Virus record (IMG/VR): IMGVR_UViG_3300007735_000793 | Location: 33,067 to 97,066 of that record | Strand: one strand, 5' to 3' | DNA length: 64,000 bases | Origin: a virus | Shown here: positions 1 through 8,052 of the stretch, one piece after another | Layout: each line of letters starts with the position of its first letter | How positions within the stretch are numbered: position 1 is the stretch's first letter | Notes under the pieces: generated by a model | Database searches by the model: none | Seen by the model: the letters and a program-made list of their open reading frames with translations, nothing else | What the model was told of the DNA's origin: nothing | Program-made: the position numbers and the translations under genes

Positions 1-929
1 GAACTCATAAACGATAATACATCTGCGCCAACCCCTAAAAATATATCTTCAAATGGTCGAATATTATCTTTTGATATTTTTTGATGATCATTCTTATCCA
101 CACCCTTCGCCCACTCTAATACCTTATCCGATTTTATGTTGTTACTATTTAAGACAAAACTTTTGTCGTAGAATGCCCATCTTTTTATCAAACCTTCTCG
201 TGTAAATTTATCTAATTTTTCGGGTGAGTTTTTATCTATGTATTCACCCCACCACGCCTGATGATATTCTGCCATACCATCACTATCTTTTAAACCATAT
301 TTTGATTGTAGTTTGTTTAACATCCCCAAATACTTTGATTGTAATTTTTCCAAGTTTATTTCCTTTGGTAGCTGTGTAATAGGTGGTCCTTGTATTGTGT
401 ATTTATCCTGCACATTCTGATTGATTTGTTTAATCATTCCCGCTAATACCTTTGCATCAGATTGGTCTGCCCCAATCGCAACACCGGATTCATCGTATTC
501 GGTAGTGTTGTGAAACACCAAAAGAGCCTGACCATAAGGTATTACATTTACTGATGTTGGATATATCACTTCCAAATTCATAAACTTTGCACCCTGTTTG
601 AAAATCTTATCCCTTTGTGCTTTTGATAATCGCTTTATTGCCACTTCTAAATCCCGCATAGCAAAGTTGTAAGCATCAGTTAGCCCACCCCTACCTCCGA
701 ACTTTGAAGCAACATCTGCGGCGTTCATTGCGTTTTCACCCCGATTAGCAAGGTGTCCTTTGTTTCTTGCGGCAATTAACCCCTTATCATCTCGCCAACT
801 AATAGCAAGTGCCTGTCCATCTGTATTATGAACCAATATACCATTTGCGTAATAACATGAAAAATTATCAACTTTTATGTCATACCTGGTCTGAACTTTG
901 TTTACTGGTTTTATTGATTTAATTTTCAT
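1..929 (-). CDS. Split-intein C-half fused to ligase-like C-extein (partial, runs off left edge)
   Basis: The gene starts with ATG at 929 and has no stop before base 1. Residues 1-35 are an intein C-terminal half: a YDIKV stretch (block F) followed by NGILVHN (block G) with penultimate His34 and terminal Asn35. Residue 36 is Thr, the +1 nucleophile of the C-extein. The extein opens with TDGQALAISW, which completes a nucleotidyltransferase/ligase KxDG motif I whose lysine is the last residue of the N-extein in the next gene (942-2516). Later stretches RNKGHL and FMNLEVIYP look like motifs Ia/III of RNA/DNA ligases. A GAGGG sequence lies about 9 bases before the ATG. The start is in the same frame as the upstream gene but separated from it by TGA and TAA stops. 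By splicing, the two products should make one polypeptide; whether they splice is inferred. Confidence 0.85.
   Translation of the reverse strand, partial: MKIKSIKPVNKVQTRYDIKVDNFSCYYANGILVHNTDGQALAISWRDDKGLIAARNKGHLANRGENAMNAADVASKFGGRGGLTDAYNFAMRDLEVAIKRLSKAQRDKIFKQGAKFMNLEVIYPTSVNVIPYGQALLVFHNTTEYDESGVAIGADQSDAKVLAGMIKQINQNVQDKYTIQGPPITQLPKEINLEKLQSKYLGMLNKLQSKYGLKDSDGMAEYHQAWWGEYIDKNSPEKLDKFTREGLIKRWAFYDKSFVLNSNNIKSDKVLEWAKGVDKNDHQKISKDNIRPFEDIFLGVGADVLSFMS
825..929 (-). other. Split intein C-terminal half (IntC, 35 residues)
   Basis: Thirty-five codons from ATG at 929 to the Asn codon at 827-825. This is the usual length for a natural IntC. Blocks F and G are present, ending VHN before Thr. 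The usual block F histidine is not at its expected place; Ser24/Cys25 occupy that area. Confidence 0.85.
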
Positions 930-941
930 AGTTTATTTCCC

Positions 942-1238
942 TCAAAGTGTTTTCAATTCCATATCTTCGGTCAAATCTTTAGCCTGAACATATCCTATAC
1001 CATCTACATACATTCTATGATTTGGGGTTACTTGAATGGTTTTACCATCTTCCATTTCGATTTCTAACCACTCATCAGTATCATCGTTATTAAAATATGC
1101 TATAACATCCATAAATTCACTATTTCCAGTTTCTTCATTAAATGATAATACCGAATCGGTAAGTTTATTATCTACAAACTCTGATATGGGTATATTTCCA
1201 TTATTTTTAGTTTGTATAACACTATCACCCGCTATGCA
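942..1238 (-). other. Split intein N-terminal half (IntN, 98 residues)
   Basis: The Cys codon is at 1238-1236 and the stop at 944-942. Block A is CIAGDSVIQT, followed by ISEFVDN and VLSFNEETGN strands, and block B is GKTIQVTPNHRMY with the TxxH pair. There is no endonuclease domain. Lys (AAG) directly precedes Cys1. Confidence 0.87.
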
Positions 1239-2516
1239 CTTTTCTCGAGTTAATTCCAAATCACCTTTTAAGGCCTTTGCTATTATGTTTTTTAAATCAC
1301 CAAAAGTTAAACCCAACTCTAAATCAAACGGATGATTCATATGACCGTATGCCCCGCCTTCTGTCAAATAATCGTTGAACTTTCTACCAATTCTTTCTAA
1401 TAACTTATATTGCTTTCTATCTATTACTTCTAATTTTTTTCCAATCACCCATTCAACAACCTCATATCCTAACCCCCTAAATACTTCCTGCAACTCCTTG
1501 TCCTCTACACCAGTAATATCAACCTCTACTTCGGGTGGAGCTTCAGGTGGTGCAACATCCAATGGAGTAGTAGCAATATCAGCAGTTACATAATCTTCCG
1601 TTTCGGGTATATCTAAAAGGTCATCCATTGTGAATACCTTTCTTCTACTTGCATATTGATAAAAATCACCCGTACCTTTTGCCGATTTTTTAACCATCGC
1701 ATCTGCTTTTGGAAACTCTATTTGTGTATATCCACCACTAACAAACCAATAATCGTTTTTTTGCGCATCTTTACCCAAACCCAATACTCGTTTTTTACCT
1801 GGCGGAACATAAATTGCATCAGGCTCACCTGGATCTGCACCATATCCACCTCCCAATGATGATTCAATAAGGGGAATTAAATTATACTTACTGAAGAAGT
1901 CTGATATAATTTCGTTTACTCCACCCAGCTTTTGGGTTATCATATTGTATATTTTTGGATTAAATTTTGGATATGCTTTTTTAAATCCCCCTTTTCTTTG
2001 TGATTCATCTCCCGCTGATAACCATTTTCTTACATCCGTTCCACTTATTGGATTTGGTTGAGCAGGTGATGTATAAACATAACCACTTTCTTCATATCCA
2101 CTTACAGGTTTAAATCCGGCACCACTATGAAATTTTTTGAAATATTTACCACCTAATCGTTGTGCATCTTTTTCCCCTACCACAGTTACAAATGCCGTTG
2201 TTTGAGGTGAAAATCCACTTAATATTTCAATTGGATTATATGGGTTTTTTACCTGCACTACCTTATTCTTTGGAATATTAAACATTGTAGTCATTATTGT
2301 TTTTTTCTCCAAAAAATTAAAGGGGTCTTTAGGTCCACCACTTTTGTTGGATGTCCCAATCCAAACGGCATCCTTACCAAACTTTTGAACTAAATGTGAA
2401 TAGGTAGCATAATGCCCCTTATGGAAAGGTTGAAACCTACCCGCATATACCACCACTATATCTTTGACTTCTTCGGTTAATATCTCTTTAACCCATTCTT
2501 TTATTAAATTTCCCAT
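942..2516 (-). CDS. NMN-adenylyltransferase-like / ligase N-extein with split-intein N-half
   Basis: The protein has 524 residues. Residues about 20-190 form a nucleotidyltransferase fold of the NadM/cytidylyltransferase type: GRFQPFHKGH carries the HxGH signature and ISGTDVRKW the ISxTxxR signature. A linker rich in Pro/Glu follows. Residues about 390-426 begin a ligase-type domain ending in LTREK, with Lys426 the predicted adenylated lysine of a KxDG motif. Residues 427-524 are an intein N-half: Cys427 starts block A (CIAGDSVIQT) and TPNH is block B. The gene stops at 944-942, right after the intein half, and the partner gene begins 12 bases later. The joined extein would be a bifunctional NAD-synthesis/ligase-like enzyme. 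Substrates are unknown; the ligase call is by motif only. Confidence 0.8.
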   Translation of the reverse strand: MGNLIKEWVKEILTEEVKDIVVVYAGRFQPFHKGHYATYSHLVQKFGKDAVWIGTSNKSGGPKDPFNFLEKKTIMTTMFNIPKNKVVQVKNPYNPIEILSGFSPQTTAFVTVVGEKDAQRLGGKYFKKFHSGAGFKPVSGYEESGYVYTSPAQPNPISGTDVRKWLSAGDESQRKGGFKKAYPKFNPKIYNMITQKLGGVNEIISDFFSKYNLIPLIESSLGGGYGADPGEPDAIYVPPGKKRVLGLGKDAQKNDYWFVSGGYTQIEFPKADAMVKKSAKGTGDFYQYASRRKVFTMDDLLDIPETEDYVTADIATTPLDVAPPEAPPEVEVDITGVEDKELQEVFRGLGYEVVEWVIGKKLEVIDRKQYKLLERIGRKFNDYLTEGGAYGHMNHPFDLELGLTFGDLKNIIAKALKGDLELTREKCIAGDSVIQTKNNGNIPISEFVDNKLTDSVLSFNEETGNSEFMDVIAYFNNDDTDEWLEIEMEDGKTIQVTPNHRMYVDGIGYVQAKDLTEDMELKTL

Positions 2517-2533
2517 ATAGATAAATATACAGT

Positions 2534-2698
2534 TTATTTTTGTTTATTGTTTTGTTTTAACTTCCCCATCGCTTCTTTGGATGTAAGTAACTTACCCATA
2601 CTTGCCATTTTTTGAAATTCCTCCATAGTAATACTGATAATGGGTTTACCACTATCTTTAATTTGTTGGAGGAGTTGAGGTGTGGGTTTAAGGAACAT
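2534..2698 (-). CDS. Small hypothetical protein (54 aa)
   Basis: ATG at 2698 and TAA at 2536-2534 give a Lys-rich protein starting MFLKPTPQLLQQIKD and containing ISITMEEFQKMASMG. It fills the gap between the intein gene and the first fibre gene and begins 10 bases after the fibre stop. The amino acid make-up is normal for a cytoplasmic protein. No family recognised. Confidence 0.6.
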   Translation of the reverse strand: MFLKPTPQLLQQIKDSGKPIISITMEEFQKMASMGKLLTSKEAMGKLKQNNKQK

Positions 2699-2708
2699 AG
2701 TGTTAGGG

Positions 2709-4508
2709 TTAGTTAGGTAAATAACAGGGGATTAGGACAGTATTTCCATTTAATTTTATTTCCATCCAATAATCAGGTGTTCCTAACGCAAAATCATCAG
2801 CAGTTTGCCCATATATTTCCTTAGCGGGAACATCTGGTAGGTATCTTGGTGGGGGATTACTAGCTTGTGCAGCATCAATTTGAATCCATTTTGTACTTGC
2901 AGGGTCTGATGTTATGTGTACATATTCAGCAGGTGATGATTGTTGTAACCCAACAAAACCACTATCTGTAGTTACAAGTATTCTTGGATTTCCACCCGTA
3001 AAAACCTCAATTACTCCAGTTGGTGTTTCAGTTCCTATACCAACATTACCATCACCCTGTACAAATAATGCTGCCGATGCTGATGGTGAAGATACCCGCA
3101 GTAATGATTGATTATTTGCCCCACTTACATGCAATCTTGCAGAAGGGGTTAATAATCCTACACCCACATTACCACTAGCACTTATAAAGAAGTATTCTGC
3201 ACCTGTTGTGCTTTGCACTCTCATTAAATTATCAGTAGCAACTGTGCCGCTAATGTGCAAAGACGCGGTTGGAAATCTTGTTCCAATTCCTACTCTTGAT
3301 GATCCTACAGTAGTTCCTACTGAATCTATAGTTAGTACTGAATCAGTTAAAGCAGTTGCGGAGGTTGAACTATTATTATTTAATAAAAAGTGTATTTTAC
3401 CACTTGCATTACCACCGCCACCATGCCCATCTGTCCTTTCAAATACAAGTGCCGATTTTCTATAAGATGCGTTTGTTTGCTCAACATATCCAAAAGATAT
3501 GCCTGAAAAGTTATTAATGGAGACTTGCGCTCCAAAACTCGCTGCTATACCAGATATACTACCATTATAGACATCAAAAAGACGTTGGGGGGTTGATATT
3601 CCAATACCAACTCTACCACTACCACTTACAAATAATATATTAGCGTTTGTTGGTGAACCTACCCTTAATAAAGCATCAGCATTAGCGCCACTTATGTGAA
3701 GTTCTGCGGTTGGTGATGTTGTGCCTATGCCCACCTCAGTTGTTGGAGTTATTTTAACATTATTTGTAAATGTAGATGTAAAGTCATTCCAACTTCTTAA
3801 TAACATACCACCATCGGTACTATCACGATGTATGTTAGGGAATGTAGCTCCATTAGCATTTATACTAACACCGGTGTTTCCATTAACAACTAAATTATGA
3901 ACAGGTGTTGTAGTTCCAATGCCTATATTACCACTGCTACTTACATACAGGTGATTAGTGTTAAATGCTGATGTGCCATCATTTAGTATAGTTAAACTTG
4001 CGCTTGCATTACTATTTTCTACCCTAAATGCTGTCGTTGCGGAGGTTGCTCCACTGCCTCTAATTTCTAATTTTGCCGATGGCGAACTTTCTCCAATACC
4101 TACAAACCCAGTAGAACCCACAATTCTCATTATTTCAGGTTGGGTAACTGCGCCTGCGTAAAATGATATATCATTTGCTCCAAATACCCCACCAAGCTCT
4201 GATAACATATAAGCCCCAGCATGTCCGAAACTTGAACTTGCTACTATGTTATTGGTATTATATCTGATATATGGAGTAAACTGCCCTGCCGTAAGAGCAC
4301 CAATAGTTGATGCCGTTATAGAGGTTACAGTTATACCCCCGTTTACTTGAAGAGTGTTTGTTGGTGTCCCCGTTCCAATACCAACTCTACCACTACCTGA
4401 TACGAATAAAGCAGAAGGTGCGGATGGTGATGATACTTGTAATAAATTGGCGTTATTTGAGCCAGTTATTAAAGCATTATCTAATATGGTAGGTGAAAAT
4501 ATATCCAT
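2709..4508 (-). CDS. Tail fibre / adhesin with GIGTTTP shaft repeats
   Basis: A 599-residue protein built from repeats of the form SGSGRVGIGTGTPT plus LHISGANxxxLLRVxSP, each about 35-60 residues, typical of trimeric phage fibre shafts (often seen upstream of intramolecular chaperone domains). No clear chaperone or peptidase triad is visible at the C-terminus, which ends LNGNTVLIPCYLPN. The stretch coded by about 4104-4345 is nearly identical in DNA to 18097-18340 inside another fibre gene. The gene lies 5 bases after the preceding gene's stop, so the two are probably co-transcribed. Expected to be on the virion surface and involved in host recognition. Confidence 0.75.
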   Translation of the reverse strand: MDIFSPTILDNALITGSNNANLLQVSSPSAPSALFVSGSGRVGIGTGTPTNTLQVNGGITVTSITASTIGALTAGQFTPYIRYNTNNIVASSSFGHAGAYMLSELGGVFGANDISFYAGAVTQPEIMRIVGSTGFVGIGESSPSAKLEIRGSGATSATTAFRVENSNASASLTILNDGTSAFNTNHLYVSSSGNIGIGTTTPVHNLVVNGNTGVSINANGATFPNIHRDSTDGGMLLRSWNDFTSTFTNNVKITPTTEVGIGTTSPTAELHISGANADALLRVGSPTNANILFVSGSGRVGIGISTPQRLFDVYNGSISGIAASFGAQVSINNFSGISFGYVEQTNASYRKSALVFERTDGHGGGGNASGKIHFLLNNNSSTSATALTDSVLTIDSVGTTVGSSRVGIGTRFPTASLHISGTVATDNLMRVQSTTGAEYFFISASGNVGVGLLTPSARLHVSGANNQSLLRVSSPSASAALFVQGDGNVGIGTETPTGVIEVFTGGNPRILVTTDSGFVGLQQSSPAEYVHITSDPASTKWIQIDAAQASNPPPRYLPDVPAKEIYGQTADDFALGTPDYWMEIKLNGNTVLIPCYLPN

Positions 4509-4513
4509 TTTTA

Positions 4514-7321
4514 TTAATAGAATATTAAGGTTCTGAAGTGCGGTGTATCATTACTTCTTAAATAGTATAAGTAATCTAATCCATCATCACTCGTTTTTAA
4601 TATCATTCTTTGAGCTTGTCTTGCGGTTGAGTTACCTGCTGGTAATGTGGTTGCGCCATTTTCCATAATATCTCTATCAGTATCTATGTAAACAAACTGA
4701 GCGGAGATGTTAGGTTGAATATAAATTCGGTTTTTACCATCATAAGTAATATTAGTTCCATCAGTTAAGTTAAAGTTGGTAGCGTGATGCCAAGGTGGTA
4801 TAAACGGATACTCATACATCATTGTTGCTATATTGTATTTTACAAACCTCAATGTAGAGTTTGCTTCAAACATATAAATGTATTTTCCTAATGAGCTAGT
4901 TGGTGTTAGGTTACTACCACTTTCTCTACCATATATCCATTTCATATCAGCACCCGCAGCACCTGTTACTGTAGAAGTTGTATTTCTTCTACCAGTTGGT
5001 AAAATACTATATACAGTTGTTGTATCAGGCGTTGCAGTTGTAGCACCAGCAGTATTAGTAGTACCAAAAGTTATTGTATTATTGGTATTTGATGAAATAG
5101 TTGCTTCTTGCCCCACACCCGTTCCTGCTAAAAATCTAATTTGAGCACCCACCCAAAAGTTAGTAGGCCAGTTTTTAGTAGCATCTACAAGAGTGGATGC
5201 AGTACCTCCCGTTGCAGTTCCAAAGCCACGCGATGATGATAACTCAAATGATACAACAAAGTTATTGGCAGTTGCTGCAGCATTTGCTGATAACGAAGCA
5301 GTTACAAATAATCCATTAGAACTTGTTTCAAATGAACGGAAGAATGTTGGAGAAGCAAAGTTTGTGCTGCTTGTTATAGGTGAACCAATGGGAACTTGTG
5401 ATAATGTAGCAAACTGCGAAGCACTCATATAAAGAAATGGTTGACCACTAATCGTACTACCTGTTAAATAAAAGCTACTTGTTCCCGTTGTTATACCAGT
5501 ATCTAATCCGTAACTTGCTCCAAATGCTTGAGGGCTTAATATGTTATATCCCCATACTGCCGTATTACCTGTTAAAGTAGTAGCGGATGCTTGTGCTGTT
5601 GCCAATGTTAGAGATTGCGAAGTATTTGCAGTAATTCTTGAATAGTTAGTTGTAGGTGCGGTTGGTGAGCTACTCCATACTTGCACTATATTACCTACAT
5701 GCTCATTTGTTACCCAGTTTTTAGATGTATCAAATAATAGTGTAGTTGTATGTGCGTTTAATACCGCATTTGCTGAAGGTGTACTACCCATCGCATAAGT
5801 AAATGCAGTTGGTTGTGAAGTACCTGTTAAAGTAGCTGATAGTGGATATGATGATGTTGCTATAAATGTTCCATTGTAAATTGCAGCATCAGCACCAGTT
5901 GCACCTGTAATTGTTATTCTATCTCCAGTTTCAAAAGGATGTCCTGTGATTGTGGTTACAGTAGCAATATTACCTGTTCTTGTAATTGCTGATATAGGAA
6001 CTTGAAAACTAAAAGATGAAGAATATCTAACTGATGCAACATTCGCTACACCCTCATCTAACCTTTGAGATGGATAAAATGAGTTATTTAGGTTAGAGAA
6101 TTGACCAACAGTAGCAAAGTTACCACCATTTATATAGGATTTATCATCATCTACTATAATTTGGTATTGATTTGAACCGCTTGGTGCTACATCTAAATCA
6201 GCAGCAAATTGAAGAGTGTTGCTAGTATTTGAAGTTATTAATCTTTCAATACCATTTGTTTGGTTTACAAACCTATAATTTCTCCATTGATTAATTCCCC
6301 AGTTTTGGGTAGTATCTACTGCTACTCTAGCTGAACCACTTGTTAAAGTTCCAGTAACAAATGGCGGTACTAATTCAGATGAAAGGGGTTCATATTGTAG
6401 GGTAGTTAAAGCTAAATAACTAGGCATTACACCTGTTTGACTATGTAATGGAAACCAGTTAGCATATAATGGGTCATATCTATATGCTAAAAAGAATGCG
6501 TTAGTAGATATATTTTGAACACTAACTAATGAACCAATTATTATTTCAAAACGTGAACTTTTATCTAAATTGGTAGTCCAAGGGCTATCTACTGTAATAG
6601 TACTTCGTTGAATAACACAGCGAGTAGCAGTTCCTACTGAGATTGCGTTAGCATCATATACATGGTTATATGCCTGATTGGGGTCGGTTACATGCCATTC
6701 TGCGTTAGCGAAGTATAAAGTATCATTGTTGTTATATAATACCCTTCTAACAAAGTATTGTTGTGAAGTTCCTAAATATGCTCTTACTTGATAACCTCTC
6801 CATTGATTTACCATCCACTTTTTGGTAGTATCAGTTATTGAGGTTACACCTGTTGTGGTGTTTGTATAAGTTGCAGTCGGAGTTAGATATTCTAAGTTTT
6901 CAGGTTGAGTACAAGCGGTAATAGTTCTTTCCTGTCCTCTACCTAATCCAGCTACTACTTTTATTTTTAATCCTACCACAGCACTTTCGTTGATAAATCC
7001 ACCTGTTGCAGTTGAACTACCACTTGTCCCTGCTATAAAGTTACCATAGTGTCCTTGGCTTAAATCCCATGAACCATTTACAGTTGATGCTGGTGAGTTA
7101 GGTAATAAAGAACCTAATGTTGTCCAAGAATCACTATAAGTGTCATATAGATACATTGTTGTAGCTGAAGTGTGGAATGTGTATCTATTATATCTACTTC
7201 CAGTTGCTGCAGCAGGGAAGTTATAAACACAAGAGTTTGCTGCGGTAGTATAAGGTGAATACCTCATCCATTCCCATACGGGCTGGTCTACCATTGTTTT
7301 TAATCGTTTTGTTAGTGCCAT
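4514..7321 (-). CDS. Large virion structural protein, Thr/Ser/Asn-rich
   Basis: A 935-residue protein starting MALTKRLKTMVDQPVW. It is rich in Thr, Ser, Asn and Ala, with several similar segments where a TTKKWxxNQWRxYxxR or TKNWxxNxWxGxxxR core recurs (residues about 160, 330, 530, 730), suggesting repeated beta-sandwich units. The C-terminal part has SAQFVYIDTDRDIMENG. It lies between two fibre-type genes and starts 3 bases after the stop of the upstream gene. Most likely a tail or tail-fibre component; no family named with confidence. Confidence 0.6.
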   Translation of the reverse strand: MALTKRLKTMVDQPVWEWMRYSPYTTAANSCVYNFPAAATGSRYNRYTFHTSATTMYLYDTYSDSWTTLGSLLPNSPASTVNGSWDLSQGHYGNFIAGTSGSSTATGGFINESAVVGLKIKVVAGLGRGQERTITACTQPENLEYLTPTATYTNTTTGVTSITDTTKKWMVNQWRGYQVRAYLGTSQQYFVRRVLYNNNDTLYFANAEWHVTDPNQAYNHVYDANAISVGTATRCVIQRSTITVDSPWTTNLDKSSRFEIIIGSLVSVQNISTNAFFLAYRYDPLYANWFPLHSQTGVMPSYLALTTLQYEPLSSELVPPFVTGTLTSGSARVAVDTTQNWGINQWRNYRFVNQTNGIERLITSNTSNTLQFAADLDVAPSGSNQYQIIVDDDKSYINGGNFATVGQFSNLNNSFYPSQRLDEGVANVASVRYSSSFSFQVPISAITRTGNIATVTTITGHPFETGDRITITGATGADAAIYNGTFIATSSYPLSATLTGTSQPTAFTYAMGSTPSANAVLNAHTTTLLFDTSKNWVTNEHVGNIVQVWSSSPTAPTTNYSRITANTSQSLTLATAQASATTLTGNTAVWGYNILSPQAFGASYGLDTGITTGTSSFYLTGSTISGQPFLYMSASQFATLSQVPIGSPITSSTNFASPTFFRSFETSSNGLFVTASLSANAAATANNFVVSFELSSSRGFGTATGGTASTLVDATKNWPTNFWVGAQIRFLAGTGVGQEATISSNTNNTITFGTTNTAGATTATPDTTTVYSILPTGRRNTTSTVTGAAGADMKWIYGRESGSNLTPTSSLGKYIYMFEANSTLRFVKYNIATMMYEYPFIPPWHHATNFNLTDGTNITYDGKNRIYIQPNISAQFVYIDTDRDIMENGATTLPAGNSTARQAQRMILKTSDDGLDYLYYLRSNDTPHFRTLIFY

Positions 7322-7324
7322 AAT

Positions 7325-7843
7325 TTAACTGAATTCTAATTGGTTTCTTAAAGTTGCGTATGCTATTCTGGATTGTAGTACAAATGTGGACTCGGGTGCT
7401 GATATTGTAGATGCGCCTGATGGTCCGTTTATCATAGTACTTTGCATTACTGTTGCTGTTCCTGTACTACCCCCAATATCAATAGTTTGCCTACCCGCAC
7501 TATCTTGTCTTGATGATGGTTCTAATAATTTAACCATCCTACCTAATAGTGCCGTTTGGTCACTCAAATATTGTAGAGTTTCTTGTGATGCAGGGGTGTA
7601 TTGATTTTCTAAAAATATCTGTAAACTATCACTATCACTCATTAATGATGTATTGTATGTTAATGTTAATACATTACCACTTATAGTTCCCCCATAATTT
7701 GGGTCTGCGAAGTTATAAATAATAAGATTATCAGTTACATTTGTAATAAGTAGTAATTGTGGTAATGATATAGTTTCCGATGTATTAAATGTAATTTGCT
7801 TTGCAGCCGCATTAAATGTATAATCTTCAAATAATATTTTCAT
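7325..7843 (-). CDS. Hypothetical structural protein (172 aa)
   Basis: Starts MKILFEDYTFN; the first 90 residues look like a beta-rich domain, then a helical piece SDQTALLGRMVKLLEP, then a Gly/Ser/Thr-rich tail. The start overlaps the stop of the upstream gene by ATGA, a sign of translational coupling, and the next gene begins 3 bases after its stop. Likely a tail-associated protein by context. Confidence 0.55.
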   Translation of the reverse strand: MKILFEDYTFNAAAKQITFNTSETISLPQLLLITNVTDNLIIYNFADPNYGGTISGNVLTLTYNTSLMSDSDSLQIFLENQYTPASQETLQYLSDQTALLGRMVKLLEPSSRQDSAGRQTIDIGGSTGTATVMQSTMINGPSGASTISAPESTFVLQSRIAYATLRNQLEFS

Positions 7844-8034
7844 AATCCTCCCCCTTCTTTTATAATTCTACATAGTTTTGGGTAGTTTTCAATTTGTAGT
7901 TTTTCAATACACCTCTCCGCCTCCTCATAAGAAGTAAATAGATAAATTGGTTTATTTTCCCCATCAACTAATGAAGCCCATATAGAGCTATTACCATCTA
8001 AAAATTGTATTTGTATTTCGTATCGTTCATTCAT
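7840..8034 (-). CDS. Small hypothetical protein (64 aa)
   Basis: MNERYEIQIQFLDGN leads a compact acidic protein with YLFTSYEEAERCIEKLQ, a likely helix. ATGA overlap with the downstream gene supports it as a real cistron. No family recognised. Confidence 0.55.
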   Translation of the reverse strand: MNERYEIQIQFLDGNSSIWASLVDGENKPIYLFTSYEEAERCIEKLQIENYPKLCRIIKEGGGL

Positions 8035-8052
8035 ATCTATTATATATAGTTT

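Noticed and set aside
942-2516. Intein halves as simple Hint-domain toxin or hedgehog-type domain
   Set aside because: The extein joins on both sides into one KxDG motif, and the HN-Thr end and adjacent IntC fit a splicing intein better.
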